Positions 44,727-57,009 of a stretch of 59,444 bases of DNA are shown here, piece after piece. The notes under the pieces are model-generated. The model saw only the letters and a program-made list of their open reading frames with translations, was not told the DNA's origin and ran no database searches. The stretch is from Gnetum montanum. Taxonomy: Eukaryota > Streptophyta > Gnetopsida > Gnetales > Gnetaceae. The position numbers and the translations under genes are program-made. The stretch's first letter is position 1; every line of letters starts with the position of its first letter. The stretch spans positions 855,738-915,181 of the forward strand of contig MNCI01006151.1 in the NCBI GenBank assembly GCA_015680685.1, read 5' to 3'.

Positions 44727-46381
44727 TGTACTAACCTAAATTATCGGTGTAAGGTTGGAAGAGAAACAAACATCAAAAGATCATTGGGTAGACACAACTG
44801 ACCCTACCTTCACCCAAGGGCAAGCTGGAAAAGTAAACAAAGGTAGAGTGCCTTGGATGGTCTACATGCAAATCACTTCCTTGAGCGTAAACTACAGCTT
44901 GCGTTGGGGTTACCATAACTAATGTTTTAAAATGTAAACAACACGTATGAAATATAAATAGAAACGCATGTAGAAAACTGGTATCGTAATCAAAATGTAA
45001 AAAAAATGTAAACTGAATGTAAAACAGAGTAAACAGTATAATGGCTGGTAAAATGAGCTATATTGTATTGCATAGAAAAGATGTGCACCGGTCAAAGTGT
45101 AGCTACATGTGTAGATGGCAAGTCAAGTGCCAATCCCTGGGGTGATGTGATGTGATGTGATATGATGCGGTGTATTTTAGAAGTGCTTGGATGCTAGGAG
45201 TCAGAGTGTGCCGAGCACCCAAGGATTGCTGGTCTGATTTTTTAAGCTGTTTAACTCAAAAACTGCAAACCCAATTTATAAGAATTAACAGGGTATTTAT
45301 AGGATTGAGCTAGGCTCGGGCATGGAATCAATGGCTCGGAGATGAGAAGAAAGCGAATCAAGTGACACGTGTCCAATGGAAAACTGTGCATGAGTTGGAC
45401 ATGTGTTGGCAAGCTACGTTCTTGACCAGGTTCATTATATCTTACAACATGTGGCTTACTCAAGCCCATGGAAACACATAAAATTTAGAACATGAGGGCC
45501 TGACAGGCCCACAAATGAAGATTTACAATGTATTGTAAGAGAAATTGACCCTATCTCGCTTGAAACTTTTGGATCTTTGATTTGACCGCTGCAAGATGTC
45601 GATTTGGGTGGTTTTGTGGCTTTTGAGGCGTGTCTGCTTGTGCTCATGCTGGGCATGTCCTTAGCATGACCTATGCCTAAGTGAGGTAAAATGAGACATT
45701 TGACACCAAATTTTGATCTGAAGCCTATTCTTTGAATGCAACTATTGCCCTAAATGTGTCTAACCCTAAGAGTGATTTGAAATCTGGAATTTGGACTTGA
45801 ATGTGTCTGATTTGGAGCTATTTTGGATAGGTCATGCTACAACATGAGTGCAGTGTGACCTAAGGAGAATGACATGTTTCACACTAATTTTTGAATTTTT
45901 GAAGCCTATTTCTTGGGTGTAATAGTTTCTTGCCTGTCTGACCCTGCAAGTCAAAATTTGAGCCTGAATGTGCCCTGTTCAAAGCCACTTTTGGTAGGTC
46001 ACACTGGACTCACATCACAGCATGACTTGTAGCATGAACTACAACATGACCTCAAAAAATTATAATTTTGAGCTGAAATCTAGAATTTCTAAAGGCTGGG
46101 ATCCATAATTATCAATAGTGGACCCTGAGGATGACTTGCATCCTTGAAATCAAGTCATTTTAACTCAGTTTTGAGGCTCTAAAAGTTGGTCACGTTGGAC
46201 TCATGCCATAACGTGACCTGCAGCGTGACCTGCAATGTGAGTGAGAAAACTTTGCAATCCAACATGAGTTCTAGGACAATCTATCATGTGTGCCTAGGAC
46301 AAGATCAAAGTTTTACCTTCGAAAGCTCAAGTGTGAGTTGTTCTTGTTTCAAAGTGTTAGGCCAAAATTAGTGGTGTTTCA
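44727..46381 (-). mobile_element. 3' LTR of the nested family-B element
   Basis: Plus-strand ends are TGTACTAACC and GGTGTTTCA. The reversed TATA is 'ggtatttatagg' at about 45292-45303. The U3 side (45640-46260) is rich in AGCGTGAC/GTCACGCT-type words, for example 'cgtgacctgcagcgtgacct' at about 46210. Confidence 0.9.
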
Positions 46382-48240
46382 TTAGTTCCTCTTTGTTGAC
46401 GTATAGAGGAATCCACCTGAGAGGCATCAACAAAGAAGTGAAAAACACCATGAACAAACAAGTACCAAGCATTATCTATCGGCCCATGACTGGGCACCAT
46501 CACACCATGTTCAAAAGTACATGGGATTGGGGAAGTGTAGTTTAAGATGCAAGGGGATTGGTTGTAACCAGGGGAAATGAAGAGTTGGTCAACAATTATA
46601 ATTACTACTAGAATTGTGAGAGAGGAATGCTCTCATGTACATGAGCTATATCTTTGGTCCTTGTTAATAGCCAGTGTTCAGCAGACTCGGAGCCAAGACA
46701 TAGGAGGTGTGTTCTTTGGAGAAATAGGATTCTTATAGAGTGTTTACGGGGCTTTTTGTAAATAGACAAAGCCACATGATAATGTGCAACATGATCTCTT
46801 TGAGACATGAGCGTAACTATTTTTTAAGACAATTACCTTCTCGCCTGGGGCTTGTATGAGAATAGTCAATAGTATTTTGTTTATGATTTCAATGGGGTCA
46901 TGAAGAGCTTTTCCATGAATTTTTCTCTTTGACCTTTTTGTTCTTTTTCCTTTTGTTTATTTCTATTTTCTTTTATTTTTTTTGTCTTTAACAGAGCTTT
47001 CTTTTAGTGTTGTGCTCATGTTCGAGCACTTGCATTTTGTATCATGCATTGTGTACTATCTTTTTGTGTTGCAACTGCTCAGAGAGTTATAGTGTGCAAC
47101 AGTGTATCAAGAGTTTTGAGGTGAGCAGAATGTATCAAGGGGTTGTAATTGACTAGGCTAAGGGGAGCATGATGGGGAAATAGGGGATGTATTATGAGTC
47201 AGGAATGTAATTATGAACAGTTTGATTAACCCAGTTAGGGTGTTAAGAAAAATGTGATACCTTGTCGTCATGATGGAGTGCATCTATGTACGAATACCTT
47301 AGGCGTGTCATCCTGCAAACACAACTCCAAGAAGACAAGAAAAACACAAATGAATCAGTTAACTAAGCACTTTAAACAAGGATATGAAGCTACTACATGA
47401 AATTTCCAAAGCAAACAGAATCATGAATAGCATCAGCTTCATTAGGTCCATGAGACACATCATGTAGCAAGTCTTTGTGGAACATGTACAACCAATTGCA
47501 GCAACACATCTTTTCATGTTTTTCCTATTTGTTGATGATGTCGCTAGTTTATAGTCTTAGTGGACTGTTGTGGATTAGTTTCATATCATAACCCTTTGGA
47601 TAGTGCAAATTTAGCATCATAGCAGATGATGCGTTGCTAGTTTATAGTCGTAGTGGACTATGAAGAGGCAAGCGAGTTTATAGTCTTAGTGGAATTTGGA
47701 TGCTAGTTTCACGTCATGGTAGATAGATATGGTAGTTTAGCATCATACCAGATGGAGCTCTATGGTGTGGGTTTACTATCATGACTCTAGGACATTTTGT
47801 GGTATCAGTTTTAAGTCATGATGTCAAGACTATTTGTGCTAGTTTATAGTCTTAGCAGATTGTCTGTGCTTACCTTGCTTGTGTAAGGTGTGATGCTACA
47901 TGCATTTTCATGCTATGTGTTTGCAAGATCCTACAAAAATCAACTAGGAAGAAAAAACATCAAGTGACACCTGTTGTACATAGAGTTAAAATGTATGAAT
48001 GAAAGAAAAGAAATGCGTGGTAGTTTTAGGACGTTCCAGGCTGTAAGCTAGTTTAAGGCCTTTTCAGGCCATGTGTTTTTGTAGTTTTATGTTTTTTAAA
48101 CAATGTGTAAACCAAGTTGATGAATGTGTAAACAAAGAAAAATGTGTGATCTAAGTGAGCGGCCAAAATATAAATGCATAGGCTAGTGCAATGTAAACAA
48201 AAGTCAAAAATGCATGGAAAAGGATAGGTAAGCACCTACA
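46382..48240 (-). mobile_element. 3' internal noncoding region of the nested element
   Basis: No polymerase motif in any frame. At 47540-47870 a degenerate unit like TAGTTTATAGTCTTAGTGGA recurs about ten times. The remainder is unremarkable T-rich or G/T-rich sequence. Confidence 0.6.
47540..47870. repeat. Degenerate interspersed repeat, about 10 units
   Basis: Clear copies of GCTAGTTTATAGTCTTAGTGGA lie at about 47545, 47637, 47669 and 47827. Variants such as 'tagtttcacgtcatggtaga' and 'aatttagcatcatagcagat' lie between. Two more occur at about 49530-49575, inside the coding half of the element. Confidence 0.55.
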
Positions 48241-48800
48241 TTTTTGGCCAAGGGAAGGTCTTGGTCATGTAGTTGCTTCCTAACTAGGCATGGATTAGGG
48301 AGCATGGAAGGCATAGTATCCTCTGGGGGGCTGTTGGCCTCAACCACTCATTCAGGTATGTTAGCCTTAGGTGTTGCATTGGTTGTTATAGGTGTACCAC
48401 CAAGAAACTCTTCTTCCAAAACTTGCACCATGTCTATGTCATGGATAGTCGAAGAGGAAACGTTATCACCATGGATGATAACTTGACCACCTTCATATGG
48501 AAGGTGGATTTCTTAGTGGATGGGAGAGGAGATGGCCCTTAGTTGAGCTAGCCAAGGATTGCCTAGAATCATGTTGAAACCTAGCATCTCCTGTATGACA
48601 GTGAAATATGTGCTCGTGGGGAATTGCTCTCTCACTATAAAGGCTAAGTTAATTGTACCCTTGACTGTGACACATGATCGATTGAAGGATTTTAGACATG
48701 TGGTTTTGGTTGGCTTGATTTCATTTGCCAGGCCTAGCTTGTTGATGACGAAGTACATGACTACGTTCGTTACTGCACCATTGTCAGCTTGCACTTTGTA
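48240..48800 (-). pseudogene. Family-B aspartic protease of the nested element
   Basis: Open at 48513-48794 on the minus strand. 'QADNGAVTNVVMYFVINKLG' holds a D-N-G-A in place of the usual D-S/T-G-A active site, and 'GFNMILGNPWLAQLRAISS' matches the conserved I-L-G-x-PWL end of Ty3/gypsy proteases. A stop follows, then a further degraded frame to about 48240. The outer element has the counterpart at 55420-55785. Confidence 0.75.
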
Positions 48801-49618
48801 GATGGTGTACTGCCCAACATGTATGCTAATGGATAGTGGGTGACCTCCCCTTGTTTGGGGTTGAGTTTGACTACATCATCACGAAAGGTTAAGGTTGTTG
48901 AACCTAATTCTTGTGGTGTGGGAGGCAACATTGTTGCATGGATGGATGCCTCATTTTTAGGGATGTCCTCCATAATAGGAATGGAGGCTAAGGCCTAGGC
49001 CAATGCTTGGTAGTGAGTAGGTGAGGTCTTGACCAGGTTGTACAAGCTAAACGTCGTGTTCTTATGCTTGAACATTTCTTTTACCTGGGTTAGTGCAGCT
49101 ACAAAGTCCTTGTCGTTAGCCGTTGTGTTGGCCTTAACTTCCTCCATGTGCCTTGAGAGACAGATCTCTTGCAAAGGGGACTTTAGCTTAGTTTGTTTGG
49201 TCTGTTTTGGGGTAGGGGTCCCAGTGTTTAGTTGTTAGCTAGTTGTGGCCTTTGCATCATCCATGGGGGTTGCGAGATGCTCATTTTTCCTCTTGCATTG
49301 CCATTTGGTGGACCTACCCAAGTTGCTAGTGGGGTTGACCCTTGAGGGAGGAGGGATCAAGATGTTGCCCACTGTTGGACTTCAGGTAAGTGATGGGCCA
49401 TCATGTCATGACCCCCTTATGATAAAGGGTGGCTTAGGAGTTCTTGTGGGGGTTGTTGTGTGACTAACGTGTCATGGAACCTTGATGATGAAAGGTTGCT
49501 TAGTGGTTTTTATTGCCACGTCATGTTAATTTAATGTCTTAGTGGATGAGTCATGCTAGTTTAATGTCTTAGCATATAATTACTGTGGAACCTTGACTAC
49601 AGAGGGTGTTGTGGGTGC

Positions 49619-51623
49619 CTAAGTCAGCACTTTGAAAACAAAGGGAGACCTCTTGCTTGTGGAGGCTACGGGGACCTTTGCCTTGTTGGGAGGCACATGA
49701 ATCATAGAAGGTTGTTGCATAGATTTGGGCTTGCCACCTATGTCAATTGAGTTTATGACATAGGAGGCATCATCTGTGTTGGATTGAGTTGTCGTGTCAA
49801 CCACTAGTTGGCCTTGTTCTATCATTCCCTGTAGGTCATCTTGCAAGGCATGACAGTTGTCTGTACTATGACTAGCCATTTGATGGTAATGATAGTATTG
49901 GCTCATTTTGTACTGCTAAGGTGGGGTTCCTTAGTGGCTCACAGTAGCTATCATGTTTTTGGCGAGTAATCTTCGATACGTGTTTGTGTTGGATTTGCCC
50001 GACTTTCAAGAGTTGCTCCAATAGTTGAGAGGGTTGCATCAATAATGGTGTATACTTTGAGAGATCCTTGCACTGAAAGTTGGGCCTTAGGGTGGCCCCT
50101 ACCAATGTAGGTGAGTTGGCACCAAAGTTGGTATTTTTGTTGGTTGGGCCTTTGGGCTGCTTAGCTGTTGGGCCCCAGTTGGTTGCTTTTGTGCTTTCAG
50201 CGACCATTGCCACTATTATGTTTTGTTTGCAAGTGTGTTGGTTCCTATAGGCCACATAAGTTGGGTTATTACTAGCTTGCGCTGCTTCCTCTATGTCCTT
50301 AATTTGTGCGAATGCTTGGATCAAGGTACGGGATTTCAAATAATAAAGTTTCGATTTAACAAAGTCATTTGCAGCCGCCTTAAGGATGGTCAGTAGATAT
50401 GTTTCAGGGATGGGATTGTGAAGTTCATTAAGAGTTGCACTCCACCTTTGGATAAATTTCTGTGTTGGCTCTAATGGTGCCTGTTTAATTTGAATCAAGC
50501 TATCCAGTGTGGCTTCAGGATTTAGATTATATTTAAAATGGGTGACAAACTAATGTAGCAAATCCTCCAGAGAGGATATGGAGTTACGGGGTAAATCTTG
50601 GTACTAGTCTAAGGCTTTTTCCTCTAAGGACATAGCAAATATACGTAGAATTGCATGAGGCTAGGCCTGAAGCAAAAGATATTCAATTCAAAATGTTACT
50701 AGGTGGGCCTTTGGGTCTCCCTCTCCATTGTACTTGGTCATTTGAGGTAAGGAGATTTCCTTTGGTAAGGTTAATGATGGAACTGAAGGGTGGATTGGAT
50801 CATCTTGGTAGAAGTCCAACACCTTGATTTTCTCAATGTTTGCTATTTTAAGGCAATTTACCTCCTCAGTTAACATGTGCCTCATTTTCTTTGTGTCTTC
50901 CCACTCTTGGGCAATAGGCAGACTAGTGGGTTGAGTGGGTTGTGATTGATAGTAATTTGATTGTTGCATTATTTGTGGAAAGGAGGACTGTTGAATTATT
51001 GGTTGCTATGGTTGAGAAACATTTAGAGATGGGATTACAGGGTGTGGTATGTTGTAGTAAGTTGGTTGGTGTTGTTGAACAGCTGGTGGAACCCACTACC
51101 TAGCCACAGGTTGTGAGGTGACACCCTGAATGTGTTGTGCTAAAGTAGTTAGAGGTGCCCCATAGGTTTGTACTTGTGGTATGTGATGGGTGGATGTGGA
51201 AGCTAGTACTTCTTGTCGAGAAGCTAGTTCTTGCATGTATGCAGACGAAGGAGGAAGCATGGTTCCCTCAAAGAAAGGTTGGAATAATGGGTTTGTATAG
51301 GCGCAAGGACTAACGGTATGGTATGGCTCCCCATGCTTAGATTGGGCAGCAAAGTCATCTTCCTCATTTTCATTCTGAGGCTCTATCGGAGGTGGCTATA
51401 AGGCTTGAATCCTTGCCATGAGAAGCTAAAACATGAGTTGATGATGGTGTTTGAAAAGGGGGATTATGTCAAATTTTGAGACAGTGAACTCATGACCTCC
51501 CTTGTAGATGAGCTCATAGTTTCTCTTTGCCTCTCTTTCCATGCGATCGATAGGAAAGTTGGCTTGGATTTTTACATAAATGAAGTTATATTTTTTATGT
51601 GTGAGGATGTGGGAAGATTCCAT
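49619..51623 (-). pseudogene. Family-B gag of the nested element
   Basis: Minus-strand order: 'KKYNFIYVKIQANFPIDRM' and 'NYELIYKGGHEF' (near 51600-51500), a Pro/Gln-rich linker, 'EVNCLKIANIEKIKVLDFYQ', 'LPQMTKYNGEGDPKAHLVTF' (50690-50745), 'EPTQKFIQRWSATLNELHNP', 'KSKLYYLKSRTLIQAFAQI', and a 'YHYHQMASHSTDNCHALQDD' segment (about 49900-49840). The last corresponds to the H-x4-H-x-T-x-x-C region before the protease in this gag type. It is open in long blocks with a few stops and frame changes. Confidence 0.8.
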
Positions 51624-51637
51624 AGTAGCATGAGCAA

Positions 51638-51845
51638 GTTGTCAGCATGAGTGACTTGGCTTCTTAGCATGACTAACTAGCTCAGCATGACTAACTTGCT
51701 CAGCGTGACTAACTAACTCAGCATGACAACGTGACTAACTGGCTTAGCGTGACTAACTCGCTTAGTGTGACTAACTGGATCAGCGTGACTAACTGGCTCA
51801 ACATGACTAATTGACTTAGTGTGACTAATAGTGTGAGTAGCTACA
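51638..51845 (-). repeat. 18-bp minisatellite in the 5' leader of the nested element
   Basis: About ten units of CAGCGTGACTAACTNGCT or close variants. The core AGCGTGAC also fills the LTR U3 of the same element. It lies directly upstream of the gag start and about 150 bp after the PBS on the element strand, where packaging signals usually sit. Confidence 0.8.
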
Positions 51846-51995
51846 ACATGAGATATTTGGTCTTAGCATGAGTAAGTCATGCTGGGCGTGTGTGAGCTTG
51901 CTTGACAAGCTAAGGTTTAGTGTCAGCACTTGGTTTGTGCGACGTTTATACAGGTAACATGATAAATGTTTTGATTAAACTGAAAACAAGTTCAG

Positions 51996-52012
51996 CCCTC
52001 CTTCTAATGCCA
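51996..52012 (-). promoter_or_regulatory. Primer-binding site of the nested element
   Basis: The minus strand reads TGGCATTAGAAGGAGGG, six bases after the LTR end. The site at 58438 has the same six-base gap. Confidence 0.7.
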
Positions 52013-52018
52013 ATTTAC

Positions 52019-53679
52019 TATACTAACCTAAATTGTCGGTGTAAGGCTGGAAGAAAAACAAACACCAAAAGATCATTGGGTAGACAAAATTGACCTTGCC
52101 TTCGCCCGAGGGCAAGCTGGAAAAGTAAACGAAGGTAGAGTGCCTTGGATGATCTGCATGCAAATCAACCAAGGACTTCCCTGAGTGTAAACTACGGCTT
52201 GTACTGGGGTTATCGTAACTAACATTTTAAAATGTAAATAACATGTACGAAATGTAAATAGAAATACATGTAGAAAAATGGTATCATAATCAAAACATAA
52301 ATAAAATGTAAACTGAATGTAAAATAGAGTAAACAACATAATGGCTGGAAAAATGAGCTATATTGTATTTCATAGAAAAGATGTGCACTGGTCAAAGCGC
52401 AGTTGCACGTGTAGATGGAAGGTCAAGCACCAAGACCCAGGGCAATGTGATGTGATGTGGTGTATTTTAGAAGTACTTGGATGCTAGGAGTCAAAGTGTG
52501 CTGAGTACCCAAGGATCGCTAGTCTATGTTTTTTAAGCTATTTAACTCAAAAATTACCAACCCAGTTTATGAGAATTATCAAGGTATTTATAGGATTAAG
52601 TTGGGCACGGATTTCATGAATGGAATCAATGGTTGGGAGATGAGAAGAAAGCGAATCAAGTGACACGTGTCCAATGGAAAATTGTGCGTGAGTTGGACAT
52701 GTGTTGGAAAGCTACATTCTTGACCAAGTTCACCGTATCTTACAACATGTGGCTTACTCAAGCCCATGGAAGCACATACAATTTAGACTGTGAGGGCTTG
52801 ATAGGCCCACAAATGAAGATTTACAATGTACTACAAGAGAAATTGACCTTGGCTCGCTTGAAACTTCTGGATCTTTGATTTGACCACTGCAGGATGCCAA
52901 TTCAGGTGGTTCTGTGGCTTTTGATGCATGTTTGCTTGCGCTCACGCTGGGCATTCACATTAGGCATGTCCTCAGTGTGACCTTAGCCTAAGTTAGGTAA
53001 AATGAGACATTTGACATAAAATTTTGATCTGAAGCTTGTTCTTTAAATGCAACTGTTGCCATGAATGTGTCTAACCTTGAGAGTGATCTAAAATCTGGAA
53101 TTCGAACTTCAATGTATCTAATTTGGAGCTATTTTGGATAGGTCACACTCCACTCATGCTCTAGCATGACCTAAGGAGAATGACATGTTTCACACTAATT
53201 TTTGAATTTTTGAAGCCTGTTTCTTGGATGTAATAGTTGTCTGCCTGTGTTTGATCCTGCAAGTCAAAATTTGAGCCTAAATGTGCCTTGTTCGGAGCCA
53301 TTTTTGGCAGGTCACGCTGGACTCATGCCATAGCGTGACCGATAGTGTGACCTCAAAAACTTGCAATTTTGAGCTAAAATCTGGAATTTGTGAAGGCTGG
53401 GACCCATAGTTGTCAATAGTGGACCCTGAGGATGAGTTGCAGCCTTGAAACTAAGTCATTTTGTCTCAATTTTGAGGCTCTAAAAGTTGGTCATGCTGGA
53501 CTCACGCCATAGTGTGACCTGCAGCGTGACTTGCGATGTGAGTGAGAAAAATTTGCAATCCAACGTGAGTTCCAAGAGAAGCTAGCTTGTGTGCCCAGGA
53601 CAAGCTCAAAGTTTTGCCTTCAAAAGCTCAAGTGTGAGTTCTTATTTCAAAGTGTTAGGCCGAAATTAGTGGTGTTTCA
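52019..53679 (-). mobile_element. 5' LTR of the nested family-B element
   Basis: Plus-strand ends are TATACTAACC (TG to TA) and GGTGTTTCA. It matches 44727-46381 over its full length. The reversed TATA is 'aggtatttatagg' at about 52590-52602. Confidence 0.9.
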
Positions 53680-53684
53680 TTATG

Positions 53685-54560
53685 TTTTTCACAAAGGGTC
53701 CATATCCTCTTTGGAGGACTTAGTAGTCTAGTTTGTTAATGGCTTCAAGTATAACTTGAAGCCTAACATAATGTTTGACCAACTCATGAAGGTCAAGCAG
53801 GGGTCCTTAGAACCTATACAGAAATTCATTTAGTGGTGGAATGGATTGTTGAATGAAATACCAAAGCCCATAGCTAAAGCCCACTTGTTAGCCAGATTTA
53901 AGGAAGTAGTTAATGATTGCATCAAGTCCAAACTCTACTACCTTGATTCATAGTTTCTTAGCCAAGTGTTCTCGCAAACTAAAAATATAGAGGATGCCAT
54001 GGAGGATAGTCATGATCTAGCCTATATAGCATATAAAAACCAACGTACTTGAAGAGATAAAGAAAAGAGTAAATAAAACAACACTATCGTAACAACTGTA
54101 ACCAAGGAAACAGAGACCATGAACCAAGGGTCGAAGGTCAATTTGCCCAAGGCCCCAACCAATGACCATAATAACCAACTATCAACTTCTAGGACCACTA
54201 CATTGATAATAAGTAGACCTAACTTTTAAAGGAAGGATGAGTGTAAATACTCTACATTGCCATTAAAACCTTCTAACTTTCTAGACCAACTATTAAGAAG
54301 TGGGTGCATGCAACACAAACAAATGATCAAAGCCACTTGAAAGAATCATTAGCAACTATGCAAAATAGCCAATGATCTAACTTAGGCAATGAAGAATGGT
54401 CCCCAATTTTCTAGATATTTCAAGCTAGATTGCTTTTGCCATTATCATCAACTACCTAGTCATGATACAAACTTCTACCTTACACTGAAGGATGACCTAT
54501 AAAGGATGATAGATAAGGGGGAACTTGTGTTAGATGCTTCTAACCTAGTTCAACCACAAA
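53685..54560 (+). pseudogene. Family-B gag of the outer element, second part
   Basis: This continues 44726 across the nested insertion: 'FHKGSISSLEDLVV', 'FVNGFKYNLKPNIMFDQLM', 'KQGSLEPIQKFI', 'LLNEIPKPIAKAHLLARFK', 'IKSKLYYLDS', then at about 54420 'FKLDCFCHYHQLPSHDTNFY'. The parallel with the nested element's gag (50498-49840) is close. Stops again fit Gln codons (for example 'KFI' then TAG). Confidence 0.75.
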
Positions 54561-55199
54561 ACTAGTTGATGTAGGTACACAAAGACCCATTGAATGCTAA
54601 TGATAGCTGTTATGTTATTTTAGTATTCAACATCAATGATAATTGAAGACTTGCAAGAGAACCATTTGTGATTCAAGTACTCCTCTATAATGAATGGGCT
54701 TCTTTAGCTTCCCATAGCTCAAGATTCCCCTTCATTGTGAGAGTACCATCATGAATGTCTCTAAGGAAACCTTTTATCATCAAGGTCTCCCAACCCAATA
54801 CAACCTAAATAGCCATAGCCTAACCAACTATACAATGACCCCCTATGATGGCCAATGTTACTACATCTTCCTTACAGCCAATGGCTAACAACCAAAAAAA
54901 TGAGGAAGGATAAGTAAATGATTGACAACAAGGGAGACAATCATACAGAGGAACAAAAGGAAGTGGATCTAGTGAATCCCACTCCCGTTTTGGCTATACC
55001 CTTGACCTCCTTTTCCCCATCCCCTTTAACCAAAAAACCATAGGAGGACTCCAAATCCCATGGCCAAAACAATAAGCTGAAGTTCTCATTTTGGGATGCA
55101 TGAAGGAAGTAAAGCACAATCAAGGTGACAAGCCCATGACCAATGAGAAAAACTTCCTCAGTGTAGTGGACATGGTTAGATAATCCCTTAAGAAGAAAA

Positions 55200-55790
55200 A
55201 CAAAATCCTAAGCTTGGATGACTTGACCATGAATTTTTCCACATATCTCGAGATGCTAGTTAGACTGTTGACCTTTGTTCCCATTACTGAGGATATTCCT
55301 ACTAACAAGGAGGCCATCCATGCAGTGATGATTCCTTCATCACCAAGGAAGGAGAAGTCAACACCCTTAACATCTCACAGTAGCATAATTAAGGTTAATC
55401 CCTAGAATGGCAAAGTAACTATGGCCTCTTTATTCATAACCAAATGCATAGGAAAATTTAAAATACATTGCATGCATGTTCATGATGGAGCTATAACCCA
55501 TGTCATCCCATGCACCATCATTGAATGCTTAGGCTTAACAAAGTAAGTACAACCTACAACCACTACATCTCTTAAGTCCTTCAATGGATCAAGGGTTGCC
55601 ATCAAGGGCTCTATCTCCTTGGATTTTGTAGATAGAGAACAATTCCCTACAACTATCAACATTTTGATGGTGGAAGAGACACTAGGATTTAACTTGATCA
55701 TGGGAAGATATTGGTTGACTCAGTTACAAGTTGTGTCCTCACTTATCCATCAAGAAATTCACCTTTCTTATGAGGAAGGTTAAATCATCA
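55200..55790 (+). pseudogene. Family-B protease of the outer element
   Basis: The reading 'IHCMHVHDGAITHVIPCTII' has D-G-A in place of the active-site triplet. It is followed by 'TSLKSFNGSRVAIKGSISLD', 'EQFPTTINILMVEETLGFNL' and 'IMGRYWLTQLQVVSSLIHQE', which align with the protease at 48513-48794. Upstream, 55214-55380 carries a linker ('LTFVPITEDIPTNKEAIHAV'). The element is cut off at 55799 by another LTR. Confidence 0.65.
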
Positions 55791-55798
55791 TTCATGGT

Positions 55799-56830
55799 TG
55801 TACTGAACTAAATCATTGGTGTAAGGCTGGAAGGAAAAAAAAACACTAAAAGATTGTTGAGTAGACACACCTAACCCTACCTTTGCCCAAGGGCAAGCTG
55901 GAAAGTAAACGAAGGCAAAGTGCCTTGGATGGTCTGCACAAAAATCAACCAAGGACTTCCCCGAGCATAAACTATGGCTTGTGTTGGGGTTATCGTAACT
56001 GATGTTTTAAAACATAAAACGTGTGCGCAAAATGTAAATAGAAGCTTATAGAAAATTGGTATTGTAAACAAAACATAAACTAAACATAAAATAGAGTAAA
56101 CAAAGTAATGGATGACAAAATGAATTGTATTTTATTGCTTAGAAAGGATGTGCACCGGTCAAAGCGTAGTTGCACATGTGGATGGCAAGTCAAGCACCAA
56201 GCCCTGGGGTGATGTGATGTGTTTCAGAAGTGCTTAAATGCTAGGAGTCAAGTGTGTTTGAGCACCCAAAGATTGCTGGTCTAAGTTTCCTAAGCTGTCA
56301 ACCTTCAAAATTACCAACCTCGTTTATGTGAATTGATAGGGTATTTATAGGATTGGGCCAAGCCCAAGTGCGGAATTCATGAATGGAATCAATGGCTAGG
56401 ATATGAGAGGAAAATGGATCTAGCAACACATTTCCAATGGACAACTATGTGTGAGTTGGACATGTGTGGGCAAGCTACATTCTAGACTAGGTGCATTGTA
56501 TCTTACAATGTGTGATAACTCACTCAAGCTGGCTTACGCTCACGAAAGCACATATAATTCAGATCGTACCAGTTTGACAAGCTCATGAATGAAAATTGAC
56601 AATGGAATGATCATGTACAATAAGAGAAATTGGCTCTAGTTCACTTGAAACTTTTTGGATCTCTAAGTTTTCTATTGCAGGGTGTCGATTCGAGCAGTTT
56701 TGTGGCTATTTGAGGCATCTTTGCTTGATAAGAGCTTCCAGCATGAGTTGACTTTGTGCCAGCATGTCCCTAGCATGTGCACACTGCACTCATGCTATAT
56801 TCACACTACACTCACGCTGCCAGCATGACT
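55799..56830 (-). mobile_element. Family-B LTR (third copy), partial
   Basis: It starts TGTACTGAACTAAATC. It matches the first 0.95-1.0 kb of the LTRs at 44727 and 52019, including the reversed TATA ('ggtatttatagga') at about 56340. It then runs into 'agcatgag' and 'cactcatgct' words before homology fades. The motif-rich outer part of a full LTR is missing or replaced. It abuts the outer element's protease. Confidence 0.75.
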
Positions 56831-57009
56831 CCTAAAACATCGTGGAAATTATGAATCGACCTCAGGTCAAGATTCACGATTCAGGCAAAAGTTCGTGACA
56901 GAATTCCAGAAGGTAGAACAAGGCAAAGCAAGGCAAAATGGCGCCCAGCATCAAGTCTCCAAGTTCCTTACAGATTTCAATTTTTACTATGTTTTCTGTC
57001 TTTACGCTA

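Larger units (their letters stand above)
44727..53679 (-). mobile_element. Complete nested family-B LTR retrotransposon, gag-protease only
   Basis: LTRs at 44727-46381 and 52019-53679 are both in minus orientation, about 1.66 kb each, and by eye roughly 10% different. Flanking TTGTG (44722-44726) and TTATG (53680-53684) form a 5-bp target duplication with one mismatch. The internal region holds, in minus order, a PBS, a minisatellite, gag and protease, then noncoding sequence. No reverse transcriptase, RNase H or integrase is visible. It sits inside the gag of a related element of opposite orientation. Confidence 0.93.

Noticed and set aside
48244-49463. Series of plus-strand ORFs of 69-80 codons
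   Set aside because: They lie opposite the protease and gag frames of the nested minus-strand element.
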